12,891 nucleotides of DNA from assembly GCA_020725805.1 (NCBI GenBank), contig DYEF01000113.1:1-12891 (forward strand), read 5' to 3'. The notes below the pieces were generated by a model. The model was given only the letters and a program-made list of their open reading frames with translations. It was not told where the DNA came from and made no database searches. Numbering within the stretch: position 1 is the stretch's first letter; each line of letters opens with the position of its first letter. The stretch comes from Bdellovibrio sp. (GTDB lineage: Bacteria; Myxococcota; SpSt-1050). Below, in pieces: positions 1 through 6,930 of this stretch. The position numbers and the translations under genes are program-made.

Positions 1-23
1 GATCTTCCCTGCTCTCATACACT

Positions 24-263
24 CTAAAAATACCAAAATTTTGGGGTATCTTCAGAAGTCAGCTCTGTGCTATTCTGAATTGCTGTAAACTCAATAGATA
101 CTGGTGGATTTTCGATGTTATCATTTTCAGATGGATTTGAGACTACGATTTCAGGTGGCGAATTACAACCAGATGAATATAATATTGAAAAATACAACAG
201 ATTAAATTTTATAATATATGTTCTACTTATACAACTGCACCCTTCCTGTATTCTGTGCGTCAC
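24..263 (-). CDS. Short lipoprotein-like reading frame, probably broken (last gene of the protease operon)
   Basis: The frame encodes a hydrophobic stretch (about residues 18-29) ending in a lipobox-like YSSGC with Cys33. A polar segment rich in Asn, Ser, Glu and Pro follows, of the kind seen in surface lipoproteins. The family is not recognised. The only ATG in frame (263) lies inside the end of the upstream propeller gene and gives an unusually long N-region. A more normal signal peptide would begin at an ATA codon near 212, which suggests a lost start or ATG-dependent translational coupling. The frame stops at 24-26 just after an ACCCCAAAATTTT run, while the other two minus frames stay open to the window edge. 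One of those continues with FGIFRVYESRED. A single-base indel in the run would therefore restore a longer protein. It may be a real lipoprotein with a sequencing error, or a decaying gene; the evidence is weak. Confidence 0.4.
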   Translation of the reverse strand: MTHRIQEGCSCISRTYIIKFNLLYFSILYSSGCNSPPEIVVSNPSENDNIENPPVSIEFTAIQNSTELTSEDTPKFWYF

Positions 264-1905
264 CCCGTCTCATTGGCCATGTCGATTTTCCAGGTCCTAT
301 CCAGCTATTTATCTTAAATTGATACTGAACTGTTGGTGGAAGGTCTCTATCATCTTCTTTCAGAAAATCAGCATAACTCACAAACAATTTGCCACATTCA
401 GGTAATAAAAATATACTACTACCACCATAACTTGGATTCTTATCCCTCTCTTCAATCCATATAGGTTCCATATTCTCGTTGAGTACAAATATTCTTACCT
501 TCTTATTTTCTCCTGCCCCAATAAGCGGCAAAAGAACCCCATCATTACTTAAATAAACTATATTAGAATTACTCAACTCTCCGTATGGTGCAATATATTC
601 ACCTGCTGGCGCCTCAAATGATGCCATTACATTACCCTCTTTATCATATCTTACCAGTTTATTGAATCTGAATGTACCATTATCTACTTCTTTCTCAACT
701 GGAGTGATTATCCCTCCATTGACGGTTGTGACAATAGCACTTATATCCGAATGAGGTAATAAATTAATTCTCTTTATAATCTCAAACTTATCATTCATTA
801 TCGCTATCCTTGTAAAGAATGTCTCCGGTGTATTGTATACCATACCATAATAACCGTTATAACCTTCTCTCCACGGAAACTCCCTAACTATTCTACCCAT
901 ATTGTCTACAAATATTATCTTTGAATATACTCCTATCCCGATACATTCCTTGAGTAACCCTATTATCAGTTTGTCATCAGAGCTTATCATCGGATGAATA
1001 GTAAAATCAAAACCTATTTTACTATCTCCGTATATCTCCCTCAACTCCCTTATATCCAGTTCAAATACCTTCTTATAAGACCTAAACCCTACTATCTTCT
1101 CAAAGATGCCTAACTTCGAGCTACACTTCAAGTACGCATATACCGTCCCATCCCTACCTATTACAGGGCTAAGGTAACTTATATACGCAGCTCCTTCGAT
1201 AGTCTTGCACTCATAACCATAAGGAAAACTATACAGAGAATTACCACTATACAAACTATCTTCCATCTTCTTATACACCAAAAGATGCCCATCTACAGTT
1301 GAAAAATATACATCCCCATTGTCATCTACAACAGGTGCCGAATACCAGGAGTATCCTCGCTCGTAAAATATTATCTCCCCTTTCTCATTTACTACTGTAA
1401 AATACGACGATACATCCCAGTCATGCATACCTCCCCACATAACTGTAAATAACCTCCCCTCATGATATGCAAAAACCGGATTGGATGGCACGTTCAATAA
1501 TCCATTTATCTTTATATTCCATTCTTCTTCAAACTCTTTCTCCAAATTCCCTTCCCCACACCTGTTCCCATCGTCATAATACCAGTAATCAGGATAATCG
1601 TATCCATCCAATACTCCCAACTCACCCATATTTACCAGTTCAGCCCCATCCGGCAATCCACACCAACCAACTTCGTTTGCATCTCCATCTATACTCAATA
1701 TATCTATCGCATCCGAACCTGTATCTTCAAAATCATTTTCAACTTCATTTGTCTGAATATCTTTTTTGATATCTTCCACCGGCATAACATCGAATAAGTT
1801 TACATCATATCCAACCCCTTCATCTGTATTGGAGAATATGACCTCATTTCGGGAGCAGGAAATAAAAATTATAACACAAATACAGATTATTAATTTATGT
1901 TTCAT
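223..1905 (-). CDS. Lipoprotein with a probable PQQ-like beta-propeller fold
   Basis: This 560-aa protein is probably anchored to a membrane by lipid on Cys17, after a short hydrophobic signal (KLIICICVIIFISC). Residues 18-110 form an acidic spacer rich in Asp, Glu and Gly. From about 125 on, repeats of the type 'SAPVVDDNGDVYFSTVDG' and 'LSPVIGRDGTVYAYL' recur; this pattern is typical of PQQ-like/WD40-like propeller blades. The C-terminus carries WPMRRGDAQNTGR at 543-555, a motif that more often opens such propellers, so the last strand may close the ring. No catalytic motif is visible; a binding or scaffolding role at the cell surface is inferred. A strong site (AAAGGAG, 1912-1918) sits 6 bases before the ATG. 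The gene follows the protease gene by 15 bases, so the two are co-transcribed. I am confident it is a real exported gene and moderately confident of the fold. Confidence 0.85.
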   Translation of the reverse strand: MKHKLIICICVIIFISCSRNEVIFSNTDEGVGYDVNLFDVMPVEDIKKDIQTNEVENDFEDTGSDAIDILSIDGDANEVGWCGLPDGAELVNMGELGVLDGYDYPDYWYYDDGNRCGEGNLEKEFEEEWNIKINGLLNVPSNPVFAYHEGRLFTVMWGGMHDWDVSSYFTVVNEKGEIIFYERGYSWYSAPVVDDNGDVYFSTVDGHLLVYKKMEDSLYSGNSLYSFPYGYECKTIEGAAYISYLSPVIGRDGTVYAYLKCSSKLGIFEKIVGFRSYKKVFELDIRELREIYGDSKIGFDFTIHPMISSDDKLIIGLLKECIGIGVYSKIIFVDNMGRIVREFPWREGYNGYYGMVYNTPETFFTRIAIMNDKFEIIKRINLLPHSDISAIVTTVNGGIITPVEKEVDNGTFRFNKLVRYDKEGNVMASFEAPAGEYIAPYGELSNSNIVYLSNDGVLLPLIGAGENKKVRIFVLNENMEPIWIEERDKNPSYGGSSIFLLPECGKLFVSYADFLKEDDRDLPPTVQYQFKINSWIGPGKSTWPMRRGDAQNTGRVQLYK

Positions 1906-1920
1906 AACAAACTCCTTTCC

Positions 1921-4900
1921 TTATGGCTCAAGAAGTGGAGGTGGAGACGGTAAACCTAACAAAGATTTACAATATGAGTTTTGATCTCCAAAATAACTCC
2001 TTATTGATTTGCAACTATACTCATCTATGTATAACCAATCATTCTGGTCGTGTAAATCAAAATCATATATCCCACTTGCATAAGGTAAAAATCTAATAGT
2101 TTTATCCGGGTGTGCATAAGCGGCTACTAGTCCATTTATATTTATCTGATTTGGAAAATTGCTATTGAAATATATCATCGATACACCTGTCAATGCCTTA
2201 GTACTACCATTGTCCTGAGTACTATGTATATTGAAGTCCCATCTCTTCTGATTTACATCCTCAGGACTCACCGATGTGAATCCATAATATACGATTCCAC
2301 CTTCCTGTCCATTATAGCTATCACTCGTATACATTATATAAAATCTACCCCCTTGTTCCCTTATGCTACTATCAGGATACCACCAAAAACCTACCTTCTT
2401 TGAAACCCCATAATCCTTTATCTTATTCGCATCACTTATCGGTGTTGTTCCAAAAAACAGATTCATCTTATCCCTGTACCATCTGTTTTCATTGTGAGAA
2501 TAATATGCTATCCTCATATTTCGTGAAGCTACACTCTCGGCATATATCAAATGTGCTATACTCAAATCTATAGGTATTCCACCTATAAAGACTGTCACAG
2601 GTCTTATTGCTACTGATGGGGCTATTGCCGAATAAATATAGTTGCCATTGCTATCAATAACATAACTTGTGCTACCCCAGTTACCATAATCGTCCATAAA
2701 TTTTTGTTTTAATCTCCCATCACTACTTCTATATACAAGCACTAATCCACCTCTGTAGTTAACAAGCGATACCTCCTTGGTACTCTGGTCATAAAGAGAA
2801 TAGTTATTGGACCAAACTCCATTTTCGAGATATTTATAATGTAATTGGTCATTCCATGGCCTAAATACCATATACAATCTATAATTTCCATTACTCATCT
2901 TTATCTCAGCAAGTGCAGGAGCACTCTCTGTATCTGTTGCTACAAGGACTCCTATATTTACCTGTTGTATACTTCCCCACTGGTCACAGGCACAATCAAA
3001 CTCTCTACTATAGTTACACCCATTCTCCAGACAACTATATCTATTATTCAAACATTCGGTATACTTTGCCATACCATCTAACTTCCTATAATATACATAC
3101 CCATTGTAGTTCGTGAATAAATACAAACTTGCATTTTCACTACCAGCCACATCGTGGTATGTAACCAGTTGCGGAGTACCATCAGATTTGTATTTGTATT
3201 CCTGTTGGGGTGTATCGTAATATCCTACCTTTAGGTTCTGTCTGTATCTTAAACCTGCACTATCAATATAAGGAATAAAGTGTATATATCCCTTGACCTT
3301 ATTAGAACAATTATCTTCTAAATAACCATCTCTGTTCCAATCAACTTTTCCATTGTTTATAAAATATTTCTGTGAACTATTATTAAGAAAATTATAGTCT
3401 ATGTTGCCAAGGGGCATATACTCGCATACAGACGAGGGATTCAAAGCATATGTTGAATATCTACCGTCGGAAAAATGTACATTTTCTACACTTCCATTAA
3501 AACTATGTGAATATAAATAATTGTTTAGACCTGTCCAATGAGGTTGGCCATTGGTGAAATAGTCAATACCTGTATTATCACCTATACCCATCTGATGTCC
3601 ACTTTCATGGGCTATTGTATTAAACTCTACTTCTCTCCCTACCCATGAGGATAACAATCCTGATGTTTGTGTTTGTCCTCCACCATCTTGTTTCATACAA
3701 ATTGTAAAGTGATGGAAAATGCCTCTTCTTATTTGTGTTAGATTCTGAGAATTAAATGTACAACCGCCACTTCCATAATAAAAAGCATCCATCCCTCCCC
3801 AGTTGCCACATAGTCCCGGATAATCTGGATCAGAACTACAGTTATGCCCTCTATCAAAATGCACAAATACACCCTTAGTACCATCTGGATTTATTATCGT
3901 TGTATTTGAGTAAATTGAGTCCTCACGGAATTTATCTGCTACTTTTTTCAGTTGATAATATGCATCTTGTGTTATTGGTCGATAATCCGGAGTAAAACAA
4001 GTATCATCTAACTTTTTACATTGGTTATTTGCACAGCCTGTTTTATCTATCTCACATTCATAATCCATCTCAAAAAACACGTCTTTCCTTCTAGGACTTG
4101 CTCCCCAGTTGTATAAATACTGCGGAAAATCCAAATTCTTCGTAAGCGTTCCTGAACTGCAACTATATTCAGGACCATAACATCCCGGCAAGGTATTTCC
4201 TCCACTAACACACTGCCTGTCACACCCTACTACCTCTATAAAGTCATCTATCCCATCTCCATCTGTATCTTTTGGATTAAACACATTATTACAATAATTG
4301 TTTTGATATTCACTCCCCTTCTCACAGGTCATCAGATAATTTTCTAAATTATGTTTTAACCCATCTCCATCATAATCTGTCCCACTATTAAGTATTATCT
4401 TAGTATATCCATCTGTATCAGACGAACTATGCTTTGCTACAACAATCTTTCCACCACTATAATTACTAGGTATCACCAGCCTTGAGCCCCTCCCAATACC
4501 TCCATCATCATCCATTGTTATAAATTGATTCTCTGATGTGAAAAAATACAAGTGTGTGTCGTTTGTCCCATCTGGCTTTATTAAAGAATAAATCTTATCC
4601 TGAACATAAAAAGTATAATTTGTTGATATTATTGTCCCTCCAAAAAATGTGTTTATAAGTATATTTTGATTATTAAAAAAATAATCACAATACCCCTTAC
4701 TGGAATTTGAATACGACCTTATTATTATCCAATATGCCCCAGACTGCGTGGGTGTATATGTTATACAACTCCTTAATCCACCACCAGGACAATCGTCATT
4801 ATATGCTACCTGTGTGTAACTCCCGTTACCATTATCCCTAACCAGATACATTATTGTATCTCCACCATAAGACAGATTCCTTGTCTCAAATGTGTATTGT

Positions 4901-5025
4901 TGACCTGCATCTAAAATGTAAGGTATTCTTATCACTTTATCTGCCCAGACATTATCCCATACATATGCCTTAACACCACTTATCATACCAAAAAATATCA
5001 AAACTGTAAAAAATATTCTCCTCAT
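1921..5025 (-). CDS. Secreted metzincin-type zinc metalloprotease, multidomain
   Basis: The 1034-aa preprotein begins with a Sec signal peptide (residues 1-20, cut near VKA/Y). Two beta-sandwich segments resembling pre-peptidase C-terminal (PPC) domains follow at about 22-115 and 120-215. Two 12-residue calcium loops with DxDxDG and a terminal Glu come next (217-228 and 253-264). The catalytic core has HESGHQMGIGD at 473-483, which fits the metzincin motif HExxHxxGxxD. His473, His477 and Asp483 would bind zinc, with Glu474 as the base, and Met537 in CEYMPLG is the likely Met-turn. A further DxNxDG loop lies at 562-567. From about 620 to 1000, roughly six repeats of the type 'LYxVYRxxDGxLxYK' suggest a propeller. 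Numerous Cys residues indicate disulfides outside the cytoplasm. An Asp third ligand is typical of snapalysin (M7); the exact family is not assigned. GGGAGGG lies 7 bases before the ATG. Substrate is unknown. Confidence 0.88.
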   Translation of the reverse strand: MRRIFFTVLIFFGMISGVKAYVWDNVWADKVIRIPYILDAGQQYTFETRNLSYGGDTIMYLVRDNGNGSYTQVAYNDDCPGGGLRSCITYTPTQSGAYWIIIRSYSNSSKGYCDYFFNNQNILINTFFGGTIISTNYTFYVQDKIYSLIKPDGTNDTHLYFFTSENQFITMDDDGGIGRGSRLVIPSNYSGGKIVVAKHSSSDTDGYTKIILNSGTDYDGDGLKHNLENYLMTCEKGSEYQNNYCNNVFNPKDTDGDGIDDFIEVVGCDRQCVSGGNTLPGCYGPEYSCSSGTLTKNLDFPQYLYNWGASPRRKDVFFEMDYECEIDKTGCANNQCKKLDDTCFTPDYRPITQDAYYQLKKVADKFREDSIYSNTTIINPDGTKGVFVHFDRGHNCSSDPDYPGLCGNWGGMDAFYYGSGGCTFNSQNLTQIRRGIFHHFTICMKQDGGGQTQTSGLLSSWVGREVEFNTIAHESGHQMGIGDNTGIDYFTNGQPHWTGLNNYLYSHSFNGSVENVHFSDGRYSTYALNPSSVCEYMPLGNIDYNFLNNSSQKYFINNGKVDWNRDGYLEDNCSNKVKGYIHFIPYIDSAGLRYRQNLKVGYYDTPQQEYKYKSDGTPQLVTYHDVAGSENASLYLFTNYNGYVYYRKLDGMAKYTECLNNRYSCLENGCNYSREFDCACDQWGSIQQVNIGVLVATDTESAPALAEIKMSNGNYRLYMVFRPWNDQLHYKYLENGVWSNNYSLYDQSTKEVSLVNYRGGLVLVYRSSDGRLKQKFMDDYGNWGSTSYVIDSNGNYIYSAIAPSVAIRPVTVFIGGIPIDLSIAHLIYAESVASRNMRIAYYSHNENRWYRDKMNLFFGTTPISDANKIKDYGVSKKVGFWWYPDSSIREQGGRFYIMYTSDSYNGQEGGIVYYGFTSVSPEDVNQKRWDFNIHSTQDNGSTKALTGVSMIYFNSNFPNQININGLVAAYAHPDKTIRFLPYASGIYDFDLHDQNDWLYIDEYSCKSIRSYFGDQNSYCKSLLGLPSPPPLLEP

Positions 5026-5042
5026 ATCTTTACCCTCCCTTC

Positions 5043-5330
5043 TTATTCTCCTAATATCTTCTCTTTTAATTCTCTCCTCTTCTCCTCCTTCTCCTCATCA
5101 CTCAGACCACTCCAATCTTTCTTTAATTTTTCCTCCCATTCCTTAAGATATCTCTGCTGTTTATCTATTACCTCTTTTGGAACTTCTATAACCTTTGTCT
5201 CCTTTACTTCCTCTGTCTCGCTCCCTCTGTCTTCCCCCTTTGGATTTATAAATTCTTTTTCATTAGCAAAGGAATCTGATAGAAAAATAACAAATGTTAA
5301 AAGGACAATAAAAAATACTCTTTTCATCAT
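5043..5330 (-). CDS. Small exported charged helical protein, first gene of the protease operon
   Basis: This is a 95-aa protein with a clear Sec signal peptide (KRVFFIVLLTFVIFLSDSFA, cleaved near residue 22). The mature part is short, highly charged and rich in Lys and Glu. Its second half (LKEWEEKLKKDW, then SDEEKEEKRRELKEKI) should be amphipathic helix or coiled coil. No Cys or catalytic motif is present, and the family is not recognised. The gene ends 17 bases before the metalloprotease start, so it is almost certainly co-expressed with it. A role as folding helper, inhibitor or anchor for the protease is inference from context only. Two ATG codons occur in tandem: GGGAGG (5334-5339) lies 3 bases before the first and 6 bases before the second, so translation more likely starts at the second (position 5327, 94 aa). 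The gene is strongly supported, the function is not. Confidence 0.8.
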   Translation of the reverse strand: MMKRVFFIVLLTFVIFLSDSFANEKEFINPKGEDRGSETEEVKETKVIEVPKEVIDKQQRYLKEWEEKLKKDWSGLSDEEKEEKRRELKEKILGE

Positions 5331-5333
5331 AAA

Positions 5334-5339
5334 CCTCCC
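5334..5339 (-). promoter_or_regulatory. Ribosome binding site deciding the start of the small exported protein
   Basis: GGGAGG on the minus strand lies 3 bases upstream of the first and 6 bases upstream of the second of two tandem ATG codons. The 6-base spacing is more usual, so it favours the second ATG. Confidence 0.6.
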
Positions 5340-5361
5340 TGTTGAATAAATTTGTTAAAAA

Positions 5362-5390
5362 AACCCCGTTTCATTATATTAACCCCCGTT
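5362..5390 (-). promoter_or_regulatory. Candidate promoter of the protease operon with flanking direct repeats
   Basis: A perfect TATAAT (minus strand, 5373-5378) lies 42 bases upstream of the first ATG of the operon and would give a leader of about 36 bases. The -35 region is poor: no TTGACA-like hexamer sits at 16-18 bases, so an activator may be needed. The -10 is bracketed by two near-identical direct repeats, AACCCCGTT (5362-5370) and AACCCCCGTT (5381-5390), with starts 19 bases apart, close to two helical turns. These could be operator sites. The hexamer is seen directly; its use is inferred. Confidence 0.45.
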
Positions 5391-5434
5391 ATTTCTAATC
5401 TGATTTATTTTTCTGTTTTCTGAGTAAACTACAC

Positions 5435-5463
5435 GATAGATAGATAGATAGATAGATAGATAG
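5435..5463. repeat. (GATA)7 tetranucleotide microsatellite
   Basis: Seven perfect GATA units plus one extra G form a 29-base tract, 105 bases upstream of the first ATG of the protease operon and about 57 bases upstream of its putative -10. Tetranucleotide tracts of this type mutate by slipped-strand mispairing and underlie phase variation of surface proteins in several pathogens, for example the AGAT tract upstream of uspA2 in Moraxella. Whether this tract varies or affects expression here cannot be told from one sequence. Confidence 0.9.
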
Positions 5464-5469
5464 GTGTGA

Positions 5470-5744
5470 GAATTAAATTTTACAACCTCAAACAAACAAA
5501 CCCCCTTTGTTGAGGTTTACAAAAGTAATTATACGGATTTTGAAAACGATATGCAAGATAAATTTTTATTCTCTCTGAAGATGCTGAGCTTTTTGCGTTG
5601 CACTGGGATATATGGAAAATGGGGTATCCCAAAGACCTCTTGATAAAAAATTCTCCCAAGTCTATAGAGCGAAGCCTTAATTTTAATCACTCCTTATTTT
5701 CAATTTTCTACCACATTTTTTTATTAAATTTTCAATGGATTTAA
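5470..5744 (+). pseudogene. Possible frameshifted gene remnant
   Basis: Two plus-strand frames abut in a way that suggests one broken protein. The first is open from 5470 to 5643 and includes PFVEVYKSNYTDFENDMQDK; its only ATG is at 5551. The second is open from 5562 to 5744, has no standard start near its beginning, and reads EDAELFALHWDIWKMGYPKD. Joining them at the CTCTCT run near 5571-5576 by a small indel gives a continuous, protein-like sequence of about 90 residues with normal aromatic content. The family is not recognised. It may instead be chance open frames in AT-rich intergenic DNA, so confidence is low. Confidence 0.28.
5484..5517. repeat. Bulged inverted repeat (possible RNA hairpin or operator)
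   Basis: AACCTCAA (5484-5491) pairs with TTGAGGTT (5510-5517). Inside it, CAAA (5493-5496) pairs with TTTG (5506-5509), giving a 12-bp stem with one bulged A and a 9-base loop (CAAACCCCC). No long T-run follows on either strand, so it is a poor intrinsic terminator. It lies beside the GATA tract and overlaps the start of the possible gene remnant. Confidence 0.5.
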
Positions 5745-5752
5745 ATTTTTGT

Positions 5753-5782
5753 TTGACAAGTTTGCCTCGTTAACAGTATAAG
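5753..5782 (+). promoter_or_regulatory. Sigma70-type promoter of carAB
   Basis: A perfect TTGACA (5753-5758) is followed after 18 bases by TATAAG (5777-5782). Transcription would start near 5789, leaving a leader of about 32 bases. This is too short for a pyrimidine attenuator, and no terminator-like hairpin is present. A small dyad TAATGATATTA (5791-5801) just downstream of the start site is the only operator-like element seen. Confidence 0.7.
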
Positions 5783-5820
5783 CCTTCTGCTAATGATATT
5801 ACCCGCAAGAAAAGGATATA

Positions 5821-6915
5821 ATGAAGACAGAGAAAAAAACCTGTAAAGGTACTTTAATACTCGAGGACGGTTCAGTCTTCGAGGGATACTCATTCGGGGC
5901 AGATATCAACGCAGACGGTGAAGTGGTCTTCAATACCGGAATGACCGGATATGTCGAGACACTCACTGACCCCTCATACAAGGGCCAGATTCTCGTACTG
6001 ACATATCCGCTGATAGGAAACTACGGCGTTCCGGGAGAGACCCTTCACTCGGGACTTCCTCACCCTTATGAATCACCCGGGATGCAGATTCAGGGGCTGA
6101 TTGTCAGCAGGTATGAGGAGTCTTATTCCCATCATTCGGCGGAAAAGAGTCTTAAACAATGGCTAGAGGAGTCCGACGTCCCCGCCATCTGCGGGATAGA
6201 CACCCGGGCGCTTACAAAGAAACTCAGGGAATACGGAACTATGCGGGCTGAGATAAGGCTGGAACCGGATAATCACAGAATGAAGAGCAGTGTTGATATG
6301 AGAAGTGTCGTCTCTCTCGTCTCGGAAAAAGGGGTTTACTTCTACAAACCTTCTGTATCTGCAAAAAAGAGAATTATGCTGATTGACTGCGGGGTAAAGC
6401 ACAATATCATCCGTTCCCTTCTTACAAGAGGAATTGAGATTGCAAGGGTGCCGTTTGATTTTGATTTTACAAAGGACGAACTCGATTCAGACGGAATCCT
6501 TTTCTCCAACGGACCCGGGGACCCGAAGGACCTTCCGGAAGTCATACGGAGAATTTCGGTTACTATCGAAAGAAAGAAACCCGTTTTCGGCATATGTCTG
6601 GGACACCAGCTGATAGCCCTCGCCTCAGACGGAGATACATACAAGATGAGATACGGACACCGCTCGCAGAACCAGCCTGTCAAATCACTCATCGAAAACC
6701 AGACCTTTATTACGAGTCAGAACCACGGATATGCCGTCAGAAGGGAGAGAATCCCGAAGGATTTCTTCGAATGGTTTGTGAACGTAAACGATGAAACAAA
6801 TGAGGGAATAAGACACAAGAGGCTTCCGGTAATGAGCGTGCAGTTTCATCCGGAGGCATTCCCCGGGCCGGTCGAGGCCGGTATCCTCTTCGATGAATTT
6901 ATCAGTATGCTCTGA
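5821..6915 (+). CDS. carA: Carbamoyl-phosphate synthase, small (glutaminase) subunit
   Basis: CarA hydrolyses glutamine and channels the ammonia to CarB, making carbamoyl phosphate for pyrimidine and arginine synthesis in the cytoplasm. The 364-aa length is close to the family norm (E. coli CarA is about 380). The N-terminal CPSase_sm domain (about 8-140) includes GYVETLTDPSYKGQ and GIDTRALTKKLREYGTM. A class I glutamine amidotransferase domain (about 183-364) carries the oxyanion motif SNGPGDP, the nucleophile Cys259 in GICLGHQ, and His343 and Glu345 in QFHPE, so the triad is complete. GHRSQNQPV (279-287) replaces the GHRGANHPV-type segment of enterobacterial CarA and is more like archaeal and other divergent CarA. 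The ATG has AAAAGGA 4 bases upstream. carB follows after 15 bases. The identification is firm. Confidence 0.97.
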   Translation: MKTEKKTCKGTLILEDGSVFEGYSFGADINADGEVVFNTGMTGYVETLTDPSYKGQILVLTYPLIGNYGVPGETLHSGLPHPYESPGMQIQGLIVSRYEESYSHHSAEKSLKQWLEESDVPAICGIDTRALTKKLREYGTMRAEIRLEPDNHRMKSSVDMRSVVSLVSEKGVYFYKPSVSAKKRIMLIDCGVKHNIIRSLLTRGIEIARVPFDFDFTKDELDSDGILFSNGPGDPKDLPEVIRRISVTIERKKPVFGICLGHQLIALASDGDTYKMRYGHRSQNQPVKSLIENQTFITSQNHGYAVRRERIPKDFFEWFVNVNDETNEGIRHKRLPVMSVQFHPEAFPGPVEAGILFDEFISML

Positions 6916-6930
6916 ATGAGGTGTTGAGCA

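Noticed and set aside
1467-1984. Plus-strand His/Pro/Leu-rich reading frames antisense to the propeller lipoprotein
   Set aside because: The composition is that expected from the complement of an acidic Asp-rich gene, and there is no ribosome binding site.
5604-5631. Inverted repeat TGGGATA...TATCCCA as a terminator or operator
   Set aside because: The 7-bp stem has a 14-base loop and no T-run, and lies inside the possible gene remnant; chance pairing is likely.
5669-5679. 11-base match GCGAAGCCTTA to the core of REP-like element 2 (12667-12677)
   Set aside because: No inverted arms or TCGA/ACTC ends are present at this site, so a chance match cannot be excluded.
5331-5820. tRNA, riboswitch or CRISPR in the large intergenic region
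   Set aside because: No cloverleaf, no T-loop GGTTCGA signature, no regularly spaced repeats, and the carAB leader is only about 32 bases.
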